From Candidatus Rifleibacteriota bacterium (lineage in GTDB: Bacteria; Riflebacteria; Ozemobacteria; Ozemobacterales; Ozemobacteraceae): a stretch of 64,000 bases of DNA. A program made the position numbers and the translations under genes. The stretch's first letter is position 1. Each line of letters opens with the position of its first letter. Below the pieces are notes generated by a model, which saw only the letters and a list, made by a program, of their open reading frames with translations, made no database searches and was not told the DNA's origin. Shown here one piece after another: positions 47,190 through 56,189 of this stretch. The stretch is taken from NCBI GenBank assembly GCA_029565415.1, contig JAKQOH010000202.1, forward strand, positions 1-64,000. The letters run 5' to 3'.

Positions 47190-47667
47190 TCGGCGATCGC
47201 CCCCCGGGGAACACGGGTTCACCCTGATCGAGGTGATCCTGTCGCTGTTCATTCTCGCGCTCGTGCTCGGCCCCTTCCTGCGGGGTCTGGTCGGCCAGGC
47301 GCAGGTCGGCGAGGACACCGAGAAGCTGCAGATGGCGGCGAAGATGCTCCAGTCGGTCAAGGAGGAAGTCGCGGCGGTCCGGTTCCGCGACTTCCGCACC
47401 TATGCCGATGCGAACCAGCCGAACGAAGCGGGGGAATATAAACTCGACGATATGTTCTGGCCCCATTCGCGCGACGAGGTGGTCACCTTCCAGAAGAAAT
47501 ACCGGGATTTCAGTGTTTCTGGCTCATACAAGTTCATCAAACGCCAGGGCCGGGAGCCGACCGAACGCAGCATGGTCTACTTCAGGGTCCGAGTCGGCTG
47601 GAACCAGCCCAATGCGGGCCGGCAGGAGCGATCCACGAGCATGATTCTCGTGGAGCCCAAATCCTGA
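47170..47667 (+). CDS. type IV pilin-like (pseudopilin) protein
   Basis: A 165-residue protein with a class III signal: the basic leader MNSRRTDRRSPPGEHG is cut before FTLIEVILSLFILALVLGPFL, including the canonical Glu at +5. It should be processed by a PilD-type peptidase and assembled in the inner membrane. The C-terminal part is a small beta/alpha domain (FSVSGSYKFIKRQGREPTER). ATG 47170 lies inside the end of the previous gene and is preferred over the in-frame start at 47122, which would lengthen the leader. The size suggests a GspI-like minor subunit, but that is only inference. Confidence 0.88.
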   Translation: MNSRRTDRRSPPGEHGFTLIEVILSLFILALVLGPFLRGLVGQAQVGEDTEKLQMAAKMLQSVKEEVAAVRFRDFRTYADANQPNEAGEYKLDDMFWPHSRDEVVTFQKKYRDFSVSGSYKFIKRQGREPTERSMVYFRVRVGWNQPNAGRQERSTSMILVEPKS

Positions 47668-47687
47668 CGGGGACGGGAGGAAGCGTC

Positions 47688-48830
47688 ATGAAGGGATTCC
47701 GGATGCGCATCGGTTTCACGCTCGTGGAGGTGATGGTGGCGACGGTCGTCTTCGCCCTCGCCGCCGGCGGGATGTACGCGTTTCTGCGCCACGGCAACCT
47801 GCAGAGCACCCGCGCCTACACGCGCCAGGCGATGGTGACCCAGGCCAACATCGTCCTCAAGGCGATGCAGGACGATTTCCGGATGGCGGCATCGGCCAGC
47901 CTCAAGTTCGACGAGTCGAAGGGCGAGGTCTCGCTCCAACAGCACCGGGGCGGCGACAAGCTGGCCCAGATCACGTACAAATGGGAAAAGCCGCGGCTGC
48001 TGCGCAAGGTCGTCTTCGACAAGAGCACTTCGCTGCGCGTGCTGAGCACGGCGATGGACGCCTTCTCGGTCGAGACGAAACCCCGGCCTTCGATCAGCGA
48101 AACGGATTATGCCGACACGCCCGAGCAGGTCGCGATCCGGCTCAAGCTGAAAGCCGAGATTCCCGGGCTTCCCGAGGCGCTCGAACACGAGCAGCACGCG
48201 ATGGCCACGATGCGCGAGGTCTCCTCGGTGAAGAACGACCCTCACTGGCGCGATGTCGGCGACATGAAGGGCGCATTCAATACCTATGGAAATCTTTTGA
48301 ACAGTATCGGGGAAGATTCGAAGCTGCTGGTCGAGGACATCAGCAAGACACTCAAGAGCGACCTGGACCGGCTGGAGGAGAACGTCGAGGAGGCGCTGAA
48401 CAAGCCCAAGGCCAACCTCGAGGAGACGAAGCGCCAGCTCCGGAACGCGCTGACCGAGATCGCTCAGGCCGATCTCGACCTGAACTCGGCCATCAAGGAC
48501 TGCGAGCAGAACATGAAGGATCTGCCCGATGACATCCTCGAGCGGAAAGTCGGCAAGATCGGCACCTGGACCGCCAACAAGGGCAAAACCATCGACCGGA
48601 TCCAGCGGACGTTCTCCGAGATGAAGACGGTCGAACAGATGGACTACAACAAACTCAAGAAGGCCGCCGGCTCGTTCGAGCTGAAAGACACGTTCAAGAG
48701 TATCTTCGATTCGAAGAAAGACGCCCTGGTCCAGCGCAACAAGCTGGCCGGCGACAAGTCGACCGTCGAGGGGCTGCTGGCCAAGGTCAACGCCGCCAAC
48801 CCCGCCACCGGCAGCGGCCTCGGGGAGTGA
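47688..48830 (+). CDS. GspJ-like pseudopilin with long coiled-coil tail
   Basis: A 380-residue protein with a short leader MKGFRMRIG before FTLVEVMVATVVFALAAGGMY, a canonical prepilin cleavage site with Glu at +5. Residues 30-170 follow a GspJ/PulJ-like pattern (VLKAMQDDFRMAAS). From about 190 to 350 it is charged and helical with heptad-like spacing (KSDLDRLEENVEEALNKPKA, LEETKRQLRNALTEIAQADL), a coiled coil not found in standard pseudopilins. It is the last gene of the operon, followed by a terminator. No ATPase, secretin or platform gene is present in the window. Confidence 0.85.
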   Translation: MKGFRMRIGFTLVEVMVATVVFALAAGGMYAFLRHGNLQSTRAYTRQAMVTQANIVLKAMQDDFRMAASASLKFDESKGEVSLQQHRGGDKLAQITYKWEKPRLLRKVVFDKSTSLRVLSTAMDAFSVETKPRPSISETDYADTPEQVAIRLKLKAEIPGLPEALEHEQHAMATMREVSSVKNDPHWRDVGDMKGAFNTYGNLLNSIGEDSKLLVEDISKTLKSDLDRLEENVEEALNKPKANLEETKRQLRNALTEIAQADLDLNSAIKDCEQNMKDLPDDILERKVGKIGTWTANKGKTIDRIQRTFSEMKTVEQMDYNKLKKAAGSFELKDTFKSIFDSKKDALVQRNKLAGDKSTVEGLLAKVNAANPATGSGLGE

Positions 48831-48873
48831 CCGCCAACCGTTCTCACGGTTCCGTACGTGAACCTGTTCGAAG

Positions 48874-48912
48874 AGGGTCCCCCGTCGCGCGATGAGGGCG
48901 GACCCTTTTTTT
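48874..48912 (+). terminator. Rho-independent terminator after the pseudopilin operon
   Basis: AGGGTCC (48874) pairs with GGACCCT (to 48906) around a 19-base loop with inner CCC/GGG pairing, followed by TTTTTTT. Confidence 0.82.
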
Positions 48913-48979
48913 GTGTCTCCCCGGAAAGCACGCCGGATTTGACTTTTACGGCCGGCCATGCGAAACTTGGACGTTATTC

Positions 48980-49009
48980 CGGGCTGTCGAAAGGGTTTTC
49001 GGGAGCCCG
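48980..49009 (+). promoter_or_regulatory. leader hairpin upstream of ahcY
   Basis: CGGGCT pairs with AGCCCG, and inside it CGAAA pairs with TTTCG, ending about 8 bases before the GAAGGAG ribosome site. It does not match the S-adenosylhomocysteine riboswitch pattern I know. A TTGACT box near 48937 may be the -35, but the -10 is weak. Confidence 0.35.
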
Positions 49010-49028
49010 ATCATGTGAAGGAGTCACG

Positions 49029-50486
49029 ATGAAAAAGACCACCCAGAACGGAACGGAGCGCGAAACGATGCCTACCGCCACGACGAACCGCCTTCCCTAT
49101 AAAGTCAAGGATATCGACCTGTGGCAGCTCGGCCGCAAGGAAATCGAGATCGCCGAACACGAAATGCCCGGCCTGATGGCGCTTCGCGAGAAATACGGCG
49201 CCAAGAAGCCTCTCCGCGGGGCCCGCATCGCCGGTTCGCTCCACATGACCGTCCAGACCGCCGTTCTGATCGAGACGCTCGCCGAGCTCGGCGCCGACGT
49301 CCGGTGGTGCAGCTGCAACATCTTCTCGACCCAGGACACCGCCGCGGCCGCGATCGCGAAGCGGGGTATCCCCGTTTACGCCTGGAAGGGCGAAACGCTG
49401 GCGGAATACTGGTGGTGCACGCAGGAAGCCCTCACCTGGCCGGACGGCCAGGGCCCGACGCTGATCGTCGATGACGGCGGAGACGCCACGATGATGATCC
49501 ATATCGGTTACGATGCCGAGAAGAATCCGAAGGTGCTCGACCGGCATGCCGAGGGCGAGGATGAGCAGGAGCTGCTCGCGATCCTGAAGAAGACCCTCAA
49601 GGCCGAGCCCAACAAATGGACCAATATGCTTCCCCACATCAAGGGCGTCAGCGAAGAGACCACGACGGGCGTTCATCGCCTGTACAAGATGATGGAGCAG
49701 AAGCAGCTCCTCTTCCCCGCCATCAATGTGAACGACTCGGTCACCAAGTCGAAGTTCGACAACCTCTACGGCTGCCGCGAAAGCCTCGTCGACGGCATCA
49801 AGCGCGCCACCGACGTCATGATCGCCGGCAAGACCGCCGTCGTGTGCGGCTACGGTGATGTCGGCAAGGGCTGCGCCCAGGCGCTTCGTTCCTACGGCGC
49901 GCACGTCATCGTCACCGAGATCGACCCGATCTGCGCCCTGCAGGCGATGATGGCCGGCTACATCGTCGACACCGTCGAGAACTCTCTCGGCAAGGCCGAC
50001 ATCTACGTCACCACGACGGGCAATCGCGACATCATCACCGCTGACCACATGGCGAAGATGAAGGACCAGGCGATCGTCTGCAACATCGGCCACTTCGACA
50101 ACGAGATCCAGATGAGCAAGCTCGAGACCTGGAAGGGCGTGAAGCGCACCAACATCAAGCCCCAGGTCGACCGCTACACCTATGCCGACGGACACAGCAT
50201 CTACGTGCTGGCCGAAGGCCGGCTCGTGAACCTGGGCTGCGCCCGCGGCCACCCCAGCTTCGTGATGAGCAGCTCGTTCACGAACCAGACACTCGCCCAG
50301 ATCGACCTCTGGACGAACACCCACAAGATCGGCGTCTACACCCTGTCGAAGAAGCTCGACGAGGAAGTCGCCCGCCTGCACCTCGAGAAGCTCGGCGCGA
50401 AGCTCACCGTACTGACCAAGGAACAGGCCAGCTACATCGGCGTTCCGGTCGAGGGCCCCTACAAGTCCGACCAGTATCGCTACTGA
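49029..50486 (+). CDS. ahcY: adenosylhomocysteinase
   Basis: Splits S-adenosylhomocysteine into adenosine and homocysteine, relieving product inhibition of methyltransferases such as ArsM. The 485-residue length includes the roughly 40-residue insert of the long form (around [20 protein letters not shown]). Motifs: [34 protein letters not shown], the NAD-binding [20 protein letters not shown], the DVYVTTTGN-like segment and the C-terminal [10 protein letters not shown] that completes the neighbouring active site. ATG 49029 follows GAAGGAG; ATG 49068 is a possible alternative. It is a single-gene unit between two terminators. Confidence 0.97.
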   Translation: MKKTTQNGTERETMPTATTNRLPYKVKDIDLWQLGRKEIEIAEHEMPGLMALREKYGAKKPLRGARIAGSLHMTVQTAVLIETLAELGADVRWCSCNIFSTQDTAAAAIAKRGIPVYAWKGETLAEYWWCTQEALTWPDGQGPTLIVDDGGDATMMIHIGYDAEKNPKVLDRHAEGEDEQELLAILKKTLKAEPNKWTNMLPHIKGVSEETTTGVHRLYKMMEQKQLLFPAINVNDSVTKSKFDNLYGCRESLVDGIKRATDVMIAGKTAVVCGYGDVGKGCAQALRSYGAHVIVTEIDPICALQAMMAGYIVDTVENSLGKADIYVTTTGNRDIITADHMAKMKDQAIVCNIGHFDNEIQMSKLETWKGVKRTNIKPQVDRYTYADGHSIYVLAEGRLVNLGCARGHPSFVMSSSFTNQTLAQIDLWTNTHKIGVYTLSKKLDEEVARLHLEKLGAKLTVLTKEQASYIGVPVEGPYKSDQYRY

Positions 50487-50511
50487 CCGGTTCGTCTCGG
50501 GAAAACAGCAG

Positions 50512-50544
50512 AACCGCCCGGCCACACTGGCCGGGCGGTTTTTT
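50512..50544 (+). terminator. Rho-independent terminator after ahcY
   Basis: A perfect 13-bp stem AACCGCCCGGCCA / TGGCCGGGCGGTT with loop CAC, then a T-run. It lies just beyond the end of the convergent csaB-like gene. Confidence 0.93.
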
Positions 50545-50556
50545 CTTCCCGTATCG

Positions 50557-53500
50557 TCAGGCCGGAAGCTTGCGGATCCGGACGAGCGCCCGGTCGAGAT
50601 CGGCCGCGGCGACGGCGGCACGGCCGGCGGCAGCGTTGCGCAGGGCGGCAGACAGAGCCTGTCGCCCCTCGACGAGACGCCGGATCATCTCCTCGAGACG
50701 CGTGGTGTCGGCCTCTTCGGGCGGCAGAACGAACTCCCAGCCGAGTTCGGCCGCCAGTCCGGTCATCTTGGGGTCGACGGCCAGGCCCAGCCAGGGCGTC
50801 CCGGCAATCGACGCCAGGACGGCGGCATGGAGGCGCATGGTCACGACAAGCCGGCAGCCGGCAAACACGGTCTCGGCCGACGCGGCATCACGGAGAATCG
50901 TCACTTCAGAATATTCCTGAATATTTTTCCAGGGACGTTCATCCTCGCCCTCCTGGAACGCGATCGGCAGAATGATGTATCCGGCACTCCGCCCCCAGGC
51001 GCCGAGGCGTTCGGCGATGAGATGCGCTTCGGGGCAGGAGCCGCGAAGGACCACCCCGACCCGCGCAGGTGGCTCCCCGGTCGGAACAGCGGCGGGTGCT
51101 TTCAGGAAGACGAGATCGGCCCCCGCAGCGGGGCAAAGCGGCGGACCGGGCAGACGTTCGAGAACGAGCGCCGCCTCACGATCCCGGCAGGAGATATGGT
51201 CGCCGAACTCCAGAACCCCGCGCACCGCCATAGCCGCAAGCAGCCGGTAGCCGCTGTCCGGGGTTCCCCACGGGCCGAACCCCTGACCGATCAGGATGAG
51301 CTTCGCCCCCAGCAGGCGGCCGGTGGCAAGCAAAAGGAGATAGTACAGCAGGCTTCCCAGGCTCGTCGAAGCCTGAAGGAGACTTCCCCCGGGAACGACG
51401 ATGGCGCGGGACGAGGCGAGGGCTTCGAGGACCCCCAGACGATCGTCTCGCAGCACGGGGACAATCTCGCGCGGGCCATTCCAGGGATTCGGTCCCCAGA
51501 GAATGCTCCACGGAAGATCCGGACGCCGGCGGGCGGCTTCCTCGGTGAAGGTGCGCCACAGCAGCTCGTCTCCGAGGTTACCGAAGCCGAAATATCCGAC
51601 CAGGAGGCTGCGATCTCCCTTTCCGCCGGCGAGTGCCAGGACCCGGCAGACGAGATACCCGGCGAGAAGGGCTACCCCGGTGGCCAGGCCCGTCCAGAGG
51701 CCGTTGAAGCCGCGCAGATAGGCGAGTGCCAGCGGGGAATGGAAATGGCAGAACGTGTTCACCAGCGAAACCTGGCCCATCTGCATGAAGAGGGCGAGCA
51801 CCGGGAGAATCTCGAAGACGCCGCGGCGTCGGAAGAACAGGAAGAACAGGGCCGCGGGGTAGCCGATGAGAAACTCCTTGTTGCGTGGCCGGGCGATCAT
51901 CAGGTTTTCGAGGAACGTTCGGCCCAGGTCCTCCATCTCGGAGGGCTTGAGGAAGGTGACGTTTCCGGACCGGAGCAGGTACAGGACCGTTCCGCCGGCC
52001 ACGGCGAGGCCGATGAGCAGCTCACGGGCCGTGAGAGGGCGGGAAAGGAGCGACAGCATGCCGCCGCCGTATCGGCGCAGCGCCCAGATGCCCGTCCAGA
52101 CCAGGGGAAGAAGAAACGCCGCCTTGATGCCGCGGAACTGTTCGAACTTGAGCAGGTAGGTCGTTTCGGCATAGAGAGCGGCGATCAGGGTTCCGCCGAT
52201 GATGCCGGGCACGACCAGGCGCAGGAAGAAGCGCGCACCGCTTCCGATGACCGGGGGCGGCTCCGGCCCGTCCAGTTCGCGCTCGTGCAGGACCATGGCC
52301 CTGATGCAGCCGAGCGAGGGCCAGGCGACCGCGCCGGCGAGTCCTGCCAGGCCGACAAACGCCCCCGGCGGCAGGAGGCCCCAGGCCAGGAAGGTGGCGA
52401 ACACGGTCAGCCAGACATCGCGCTCGAGAAGCGCTCTGCCGCGAGAGGCCGCAACGAGGAGGGGAATGCCCATCATCAGCACCAGGCCGATTGCCAGCCG
52501 TTCGCCCGTCGAGGCCGCACCGACCAGATGGCGGGGCTCTTCGCGACGTTGTTCGTCGTTTCGCGGAATCCGGAAGCCGTCGGCCTCGAGCCGACGCACG
52601 AGGGAGCCGAGATACTCCAGGTTGAACTGGACGAGATCCCCGATGAACTTTTTCTTGTCCTGGAAGAAACAGCGCATGTACAGCATTTTGAGACGGCGTT
52701 CGCGCACGGCGCGCACCCATCTTGCTATTGCTCTCGATACATTATAATTCTCGTCGAGCTCCTTCCGGCCGATGCTGTGCACCCGCACGAATGGCCTCAG
52801 GCCGCGCAGGCCGGCGATCAGGGTTTCCATGCCCGCCTGGTCGTTGAATTCGACCCAGCCGATGCGGAAGGAGCGGTGAAGCAGCTCGTCGACCGTGGCA
52901 TGGAGGGCGCCGCGGTTCCCCAGCACCTCTTCCTCGGCGAAGACGATGGCGGAGATGCCGGTTGGATCGGGCAGGCCGGCAATCATGGCGCGGATCGAGC
53001 CGGCCGAGAGTCCCGGGTGGTTGTAGATCCGCAGGACGACCCCAAGGCCGCACTCGCGGGCCAGGTCGATGTACTCCTTCGAGAATCCGAGCCCAACGCG
53101 GGTCTTGAAGTCCTCCCCGGACCGCCGGAGCACCAGCAGATGGAGGCTGGCGCGCCGGATCCTGCCGGCAGGCAGCTTCCAGGAGAGATGGTGCTCGATC
53201 CGGTCGAGCAGACCTTTCTCCTGCGACCAGATCCAGAGCGCCCCCTGCGGTTCGGCCAGTTCGATGCCGCACGAGGCCGTGTCGCCCTCGACGGCCATCT
53301 GGCGCAGGTCAGCGAGGTTGAGAATCGCGACACGGCCTTCGGTTTCGAGCGACCGGAGCGTGTCCTCGGAGATGCCCACCGAGCTCGCACCGCGTTCGAC
53401 GGCCGCAAGCAGCATCTCCCGCAGTTTCCAGCCCTCCTCGCGGGCCAGCGTCCGCAGCTCGTCGAAGTCCATGACGGTCTCGACATAGACATCCCGGCTC

Positions 53501-53598
53501 TCGGCCTTCCACCGGAGCGTGTCGCGCCAGACGGCGGCCAGCAGGCCCGGGATACAGAGAATGAGGAGGATGACCCAGCTGCGCGTTCCCCGAATCAT
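50557..53598 (-). CDS. DUF5693 membrane protein fused to CsaB-type polysaccharide pyruvyltransferase
   Basis: A 1013-residue fusion. The N-terminal part (to about 350) matches DUF5693: one helix, then ESRDVYVETVMDFDELRTLA and AVERGASSVGISEDTL. A central region, about 360-680, has some eight to ten transmembrane helices. The C-terminal 340 residues are a CsaB-like pyruvyltransferase: VGYFGFGNLGDELLWRTFTEE, VVPGGSLLQASTSLGSLLYYLLL, LIGQGFGPWG and SCRDREAALVLERL. CsaB adds pyruvyl groups to secondary wall polymers that S-layer SLH domains bind. In Firmicutes the two parts are usually separate neighbouring genes. It is 15 bases downstream of a small secreted protein. Confidence 0.88.
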   Translation of the reverse strand: MIRGTRSWVILLILCIPGLLAAVWRDTLRWKAESRDVYVETVMDFDELRTLAREEGWKLREMLLAAVERGASSVGISEDTLRSLETEGRVAILNLADLRQMAVEGDTASCGIELAEPQGALWIWSQEKGLLDRIEHHLSWKLPAGRIRRASLHLLVLRRSGEDFKTRVGLGFSKEYIDLARECGLGVVLRIYNHPGLSAGSIRAMIAGLPDPTGISAIVFAEEEVLGNRGALHATVDELLHRSFRIGWVEFNDQAGMETLIAGLRGLRPFVRVHSIGRKELDENYNVSRAIARWVRAVRERRLKMLYMRCFFQDKKKFIGDLVQFNLEYLGSLVRRLEADGFRIPRNDEQRREEPRHLVGAASTGERLAIGLVLMMGIPLLVAASRGRALLERDVWLTVFATFLAWGLLPPGAFVGLAGLAGAVAWPSLGCIRAMVLHERELDGPEPPPVIGSGARFFLRLVVPGIIGGTLIAALYAETTYLLKFEQFRGIKAAFLLPLVWTGIWALRRYGGGMLSLLSRPLTARELLIGLAVAGGTVLYLLRSGNVTFLKPSEMEDLGRTFLENLMIARPRNKEFLIGYPAALFFLFFRRRGVFEILPVLALFMQMGQVSLVNTFCHFHSPLALAYLRGFNGLWTGLATGVALLAGYLVCRVLALAGGKGDRSLLVGYFGFGNLGDELLWRTFTEEAARRRPDLPWSILWGPNPWNGPREIVPVLRDDRLGVLEALASSRAIVVPGGSLLQASTSLGSLLYYLLLLATGRLLGAKLILIGQGFGPWGTPDSGYRLLAAMAVRGVLEFGDHISCRDREAALVLERLPGPPLCPAAGADLVFLKAPAAVPTGEPPARVGVVLRGSCPEAHLIAERLGAWGRSAGYIILPIAFQEGEDERPWKNIQEYSEVTILRDAASAETVFAGCRLVVTMRLHAAVLASIAGTPWLGLAVDPKMTGLAAELGWEFVLPPEEADTTRLEEMIRRLVEGRQALSAALRNAAAGRAAVAAADLDRALVRIRKLPA

Positions 53599-53613
53599 GC
53601 CGTCACGGCTCCA

Positions 53614-53994
53614 TCAGCGGGCGGGATGAAGGCCCATGGCCAGGATCAAGCCCATGCTCTTCGCTTCGAGAAGCAGGCCTGGTGTTTCGGGAACGAGGAT
53701 CAGATGATTCGCGGGCAGCACCATATCGGCAGGCAGCTCCTTTCCGTCGGTCAGGTCGATGACGGATTTTCCCCGGGGAGCTTTCAGCCGCAGGCGGCCC
53801 GAGCGGATGACGATCATGGCTCCCGGCGTGAGCTGCACCGTATCACCATTCGGCACGACGATGGACCGAAAGCGGAAAAACTGGTCGAGATAGCTTTTCG
53901 AAACGAGCGGATCGCCGGTCGTTCCCGGCTCCTGCCCCGATACCGGGGAGATCAGAAGCAGAACGACCACGACGGCATTTAGTATAGATTTCAC
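53614..53994 (-). CDS. small secreted protein upstream of the CsaB fusion
   Basis: A 126-residue exported protein. GGAGG is nine bases before a GTG at 53994, which gives the signal peptide KSILNAVVVVLLLISPVSGQ; longer in-frame ATG starts run through a non-coding-looking region and are rejected. The mature part is a compact beta domain: DPLVSKSYLDQFFRFRSI, then TPGAMIVIRSGRLRLKAP, then LPANHLILVPETPGLLLEAK. Proteins of this shape occur in Firmicutes wall or S-layer contexts, as far as I recall, but have no proven role. Position suggests a role in the same wall-polymer pathway as the CsaB fusion. Confidence 0.72.
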   Translation of the reverse strand: MKSILNAVVVVLLLISPVSGQEPGTTGDPLVSKSYLDQFFRFRSIVVPNGDTVQLTPGAMIVIRSGRLRLKAPRGKSVIDLTDGKELPADMVLPANHLILVPETPGLLLEAKSMGLILAMGLHPAR

Positions 53995-54100
53995 AATATA
54001 TTTCCTCCGTGGCGCTGTGACATCATTGCCGCTCACAGTACCACACCCCGGGACGGTGGCGGAAGGGGTCAGGTCACAAACGATGCCGCCGTGACCGGCT

Positions 54101-54115
54101 CGAGCCGACGGCTCG
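54101..54115. promoter_or_regulatory. dyad in divergent intergenic region
   Basis: CGAGCCG-A-CGGCTCG, a perfect 7-bp inverted repeat upstream of the next gene's promoter. It may be an operator. Confidence 0.35.
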
Positions 54116-54137
54116 TCAGGCACGCGACGGTTGTGGC

Positions 54138-54167
54138 TTGCCGAACGGATGCGGCGGGGGGTAGAAT
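54138..54167 (+). promoter_or_regulatory. possible promoter of the 54200 gene
   Basis: TTGCCG (54138-54143), an 18-base spacer and TAGAAT (54162-54167). Confidence 0.45.
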
Positions 54168-54199
54168 GACGCCCCAAGCCCGCGTACAGGAGTTGGCAG

Positions 54200-54922
54200 A
54201 TGGCCATCGACGAAATCGAAGTTCCCGGAACCTCCCTCTCCCTCAAATGCTGGAACGCCCGCATCGAGGATATTCCCGCCTTTTTCGAGAAACTCTCGAC
54301 CGAGGGGGACGTGTTCACCCTCGATCCCGAGACCGCCGGCTTCCACGATTGCGACAAGAACGAGCGGCTGATCCGGGGGTTCTACTCGGGCATCATGCCG
54401 TTCGAAGTCGAGCATCTCGTCGAGGGCATCACGACGAAATCTCTGCTCAAGCGGATCGAGAGCGCCGAGTTTCTGCTGCTCGAAGACTGCATGTTCACGA
54501 TGGGGAAAAAGAGCGGCCCGACCAAGGGGCTGTCGAACTCCCTGTCGGCGGCGTCGGGATACGGCGTTTCGCAGATGGAGTTCGAGTTCCGGCAGATGAG
54601 CCAGCTTCAAGAGAGGCTCAGCCAGACGAAGTCGATCGTCCTGACCAACCCCAAGGACAAGGAAGTCCGTCGGGCGCGCCTGGCCGGGCTGATCGAGAGC
54701 TATACCGAATACAATGTCATCGATCCCCGGAACCACGGCATCGAGAGCGTCTCGGGCGTGGTGGACTCGCCGCACGGAACGATGACGATCACCGTCACCC
54801 GCAAGGGCGGCCTCCGTCTCGCCGTCTCGAAGGGGTTCATCCTGACCGTCGACTGCCTGAAATGGCTCCTGGCGCTGATCAGGGACGAGGAAGCCCCCCC
54901 CTCACCCCGGAAAAAGGGCTGA
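54200..54922 (+). CDS. conserved-looking protein of unknown function
   Basis: A 240-residue soluble protein not recognised. It has no signal peptide or membrane helix. It starts MAIDEIEVPGTSLSLKCWNA with AGGAG seven bases upstream. The middle is helical and glutamine-rich (MEFEFRQMSQLQERLSQTKS); the end has two beta strands (HGTMTITVTRKGGLRLAVSK) and a Trp/Leu helix. Codon use matches the chromosome, supporting a real gene. It converges on the HEAT gene with only two bases between stops and has its own likely promoter. It could be a cytosolic partner of the neighbouring FHA/HEAT set, but nothing proves that. Confidence 0.65.
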   Translation: MAIDEIEVPGTSLSLKCWNARIEDIPAFFEKLSTEGDVFTLDPETAGFHDCDKNERLIRGFYSGIMPFEVEHLVEGITTKSLLKRIESAEFLLLEDCMFTMGKKSGPTKGLSNSLSAASGYGVSQMEFEFRQMSQLQERLSQTKSIVLTNPKDKEVRRARLAGLIESYTEYNVIDPRNHGIESVSGVVDSPHGTMTITVTRKGGLRLAVSKGFILTVDCLKWLLALIRDEEAPPSPRKKG

Positions 54923-54924
54923 GC

Positions 54925-56163
54925 TCACTCGAACTGGCGCAACCGTTCTATCGCTTTCTTTATCGTATCCTGGACGAACGGCTCCTGCTCGGTTTTCAGT
55001 ACGGCTTCCAGCGTCGGCAGGGCCGCCCACGCGGTTTCTCCCATTTCCCCAAGCGTGTGGGCAGCGGCTTCCCGCGTCAGGGGATCGCCTTCTGCGACGG
55101 CGGATTCGAGGGCGTGGACAGCCTCGACGCCGAGACGACCGAGGATGTTGCCGACGATCCAGCGGACCGAGCGGGTCACGGTTCCGAGCGACTGAACCAG
55201 TTCTGGAATGGCACAGGCCCCGAGACGCACGAGCGTCTCGCCTGCGAGATAGGAGATGCCGACGTGCTCTTCACGCAGCATCGTGATCACCGAAGGCACG
55301 GCGGGCCGGCCGATCATCACGACGACATCGGCTGCCCAGCACCGCATCGAAACGTCTCCGCCCCGCATCAGCCGAACAAGCGACGCCACGCCGCCCGTTC
55401 CGAACCGGCTGAGAGCGTCGGCCCCGTTCCGACGGCTCACGGAGCCCTTCTGGACCGCTTCGATCAAAGGTTCGACCGTGAGAGGGCCGATCCGCTCCAG
55501 GACATCCATGGCAAGTTCCTGGACGGCGGCATTCGACGCATCCAGCGCGGCCAGCAGGCCGGGAACGGCCGGACCTCCGATCTGGCCCAGCACGGGAGCC
55601 AGGAACGGCCGGATCCGCTCGTCGGTCAATGCTTCGAGAAGGCAGGGAATCGCCTCCTCGCCGGCGTCTCCCAGAGCCACCGCGGCGAACTGGCGAACGA
55701 AGGCATCGCGATCCCCCAGCAGCCAGACGAGCCCAGGAAACCCGGGCCTTCCGATGCGGGAAAGGGCCGTCGCCATCGTCCGACGCAGCAGGGGCTCCTG
55801 CTCGGTGCGCAGCCGCTCGGTGATAGCCTGCAGGACGGGTTCCGACGACATCCGCAACCGCCCCGCGACGACCACGGCGGCCCGGCAGACGAGCGGCTCG
55901 GGATCGCGCATCGACAGGGCGACGACCTCCGAAACATCCCGGCCCAACTGGTGCCAGACCGGCAGTTCGAACACGGCCATCTCGCGCAGCCCCGGCAGGG
56001 GGGCATACAGGGATTCGAGGAACGACACCCAGCTTTCCTCCGGCGGCACCATTCCCTCGGGGATCTCCCGCGGCTTGTTCTTCACCGAGCCCGCTTCATC
56101 CCACATGGGATCACCGGACCCTCCAAGGATCTTCAGCGCGTCCTTCCCGTCCCGCTCACTCAC
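54925..56163 (-). CDS. HEAT-repeat protein
   Basis: About 412 residues made almost entirely of HEAT or PBS-lyase-like repeats of about 31 residues (LVCRAAVVVAGRLRMSSEPV, FVRQFAAVALGDAGEEAIPC, LTREAAAHTLGEMGETAWAA), giving a curved protein-interaction solenoid. There is no catalytic motif. The start is uncertain: ATG 56181 and ATG 56169 exist, but GGGAGG is correctly spaced only for the GTG at 56163. It is the last gene after an AAA+ ATPase and a membrane-FHA-like protein on the same strand, and probably a scaffold in that set. It could be distantly related to the HEAT protein at 41580. Confidence 0.85.
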   Translation of the reverse strand: MSERDGKDALKILGGSGDPMWDEAGSVKNKPREIPEGMVPPEESWVSFLESLYAPLPGLREMAVFELPVWHQLGRDVSEVVALSMRDPEPLVCRAAVVVAGRLRMSSEPVLQAITERLRTEQEPLLRRTMATALSRIGRPGFPGLVWLLGDRDAFVRQFAAVALGDAGEEAIPCLLEALTDERIRPFLAPVLGQIGGPAVPGLLAALDASNAAVQELAMDVLERIGPLTVEPLIEAVQKGSVSRRNGADALSRFGTGGVASLVRLMRGGDVSMRCWAADVVVMIGRPAVPSVITMLREEHVGISYLAGETLVRLGACAIPELVQSLGTVTRSVRWIVGNILGRLGVEAVHALESAVAEGDPLTREAAAHTLGEMGETAWAALPTLEAVLKTEQEPFVQDTIKKAIERLRQFE

Positions 56164-56189
56164 GTCCATCCTCCCATGCATGCATCGGA

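Noticed and set aside
48913..49028. S-adenosylhomocysteine riboswitch before ahcY
   Set aside because: The conserved core sequence of that riboswitch is not present; only a simple nested hairpin is visible.
50827..53982. About 1050-codon plus-strand open frame opposite the DUF5693-CsaB gene
   Set aside because: Low-complexity Glu/Gln/Arg composition, antisense to a recognisable gene, no ribosome site.
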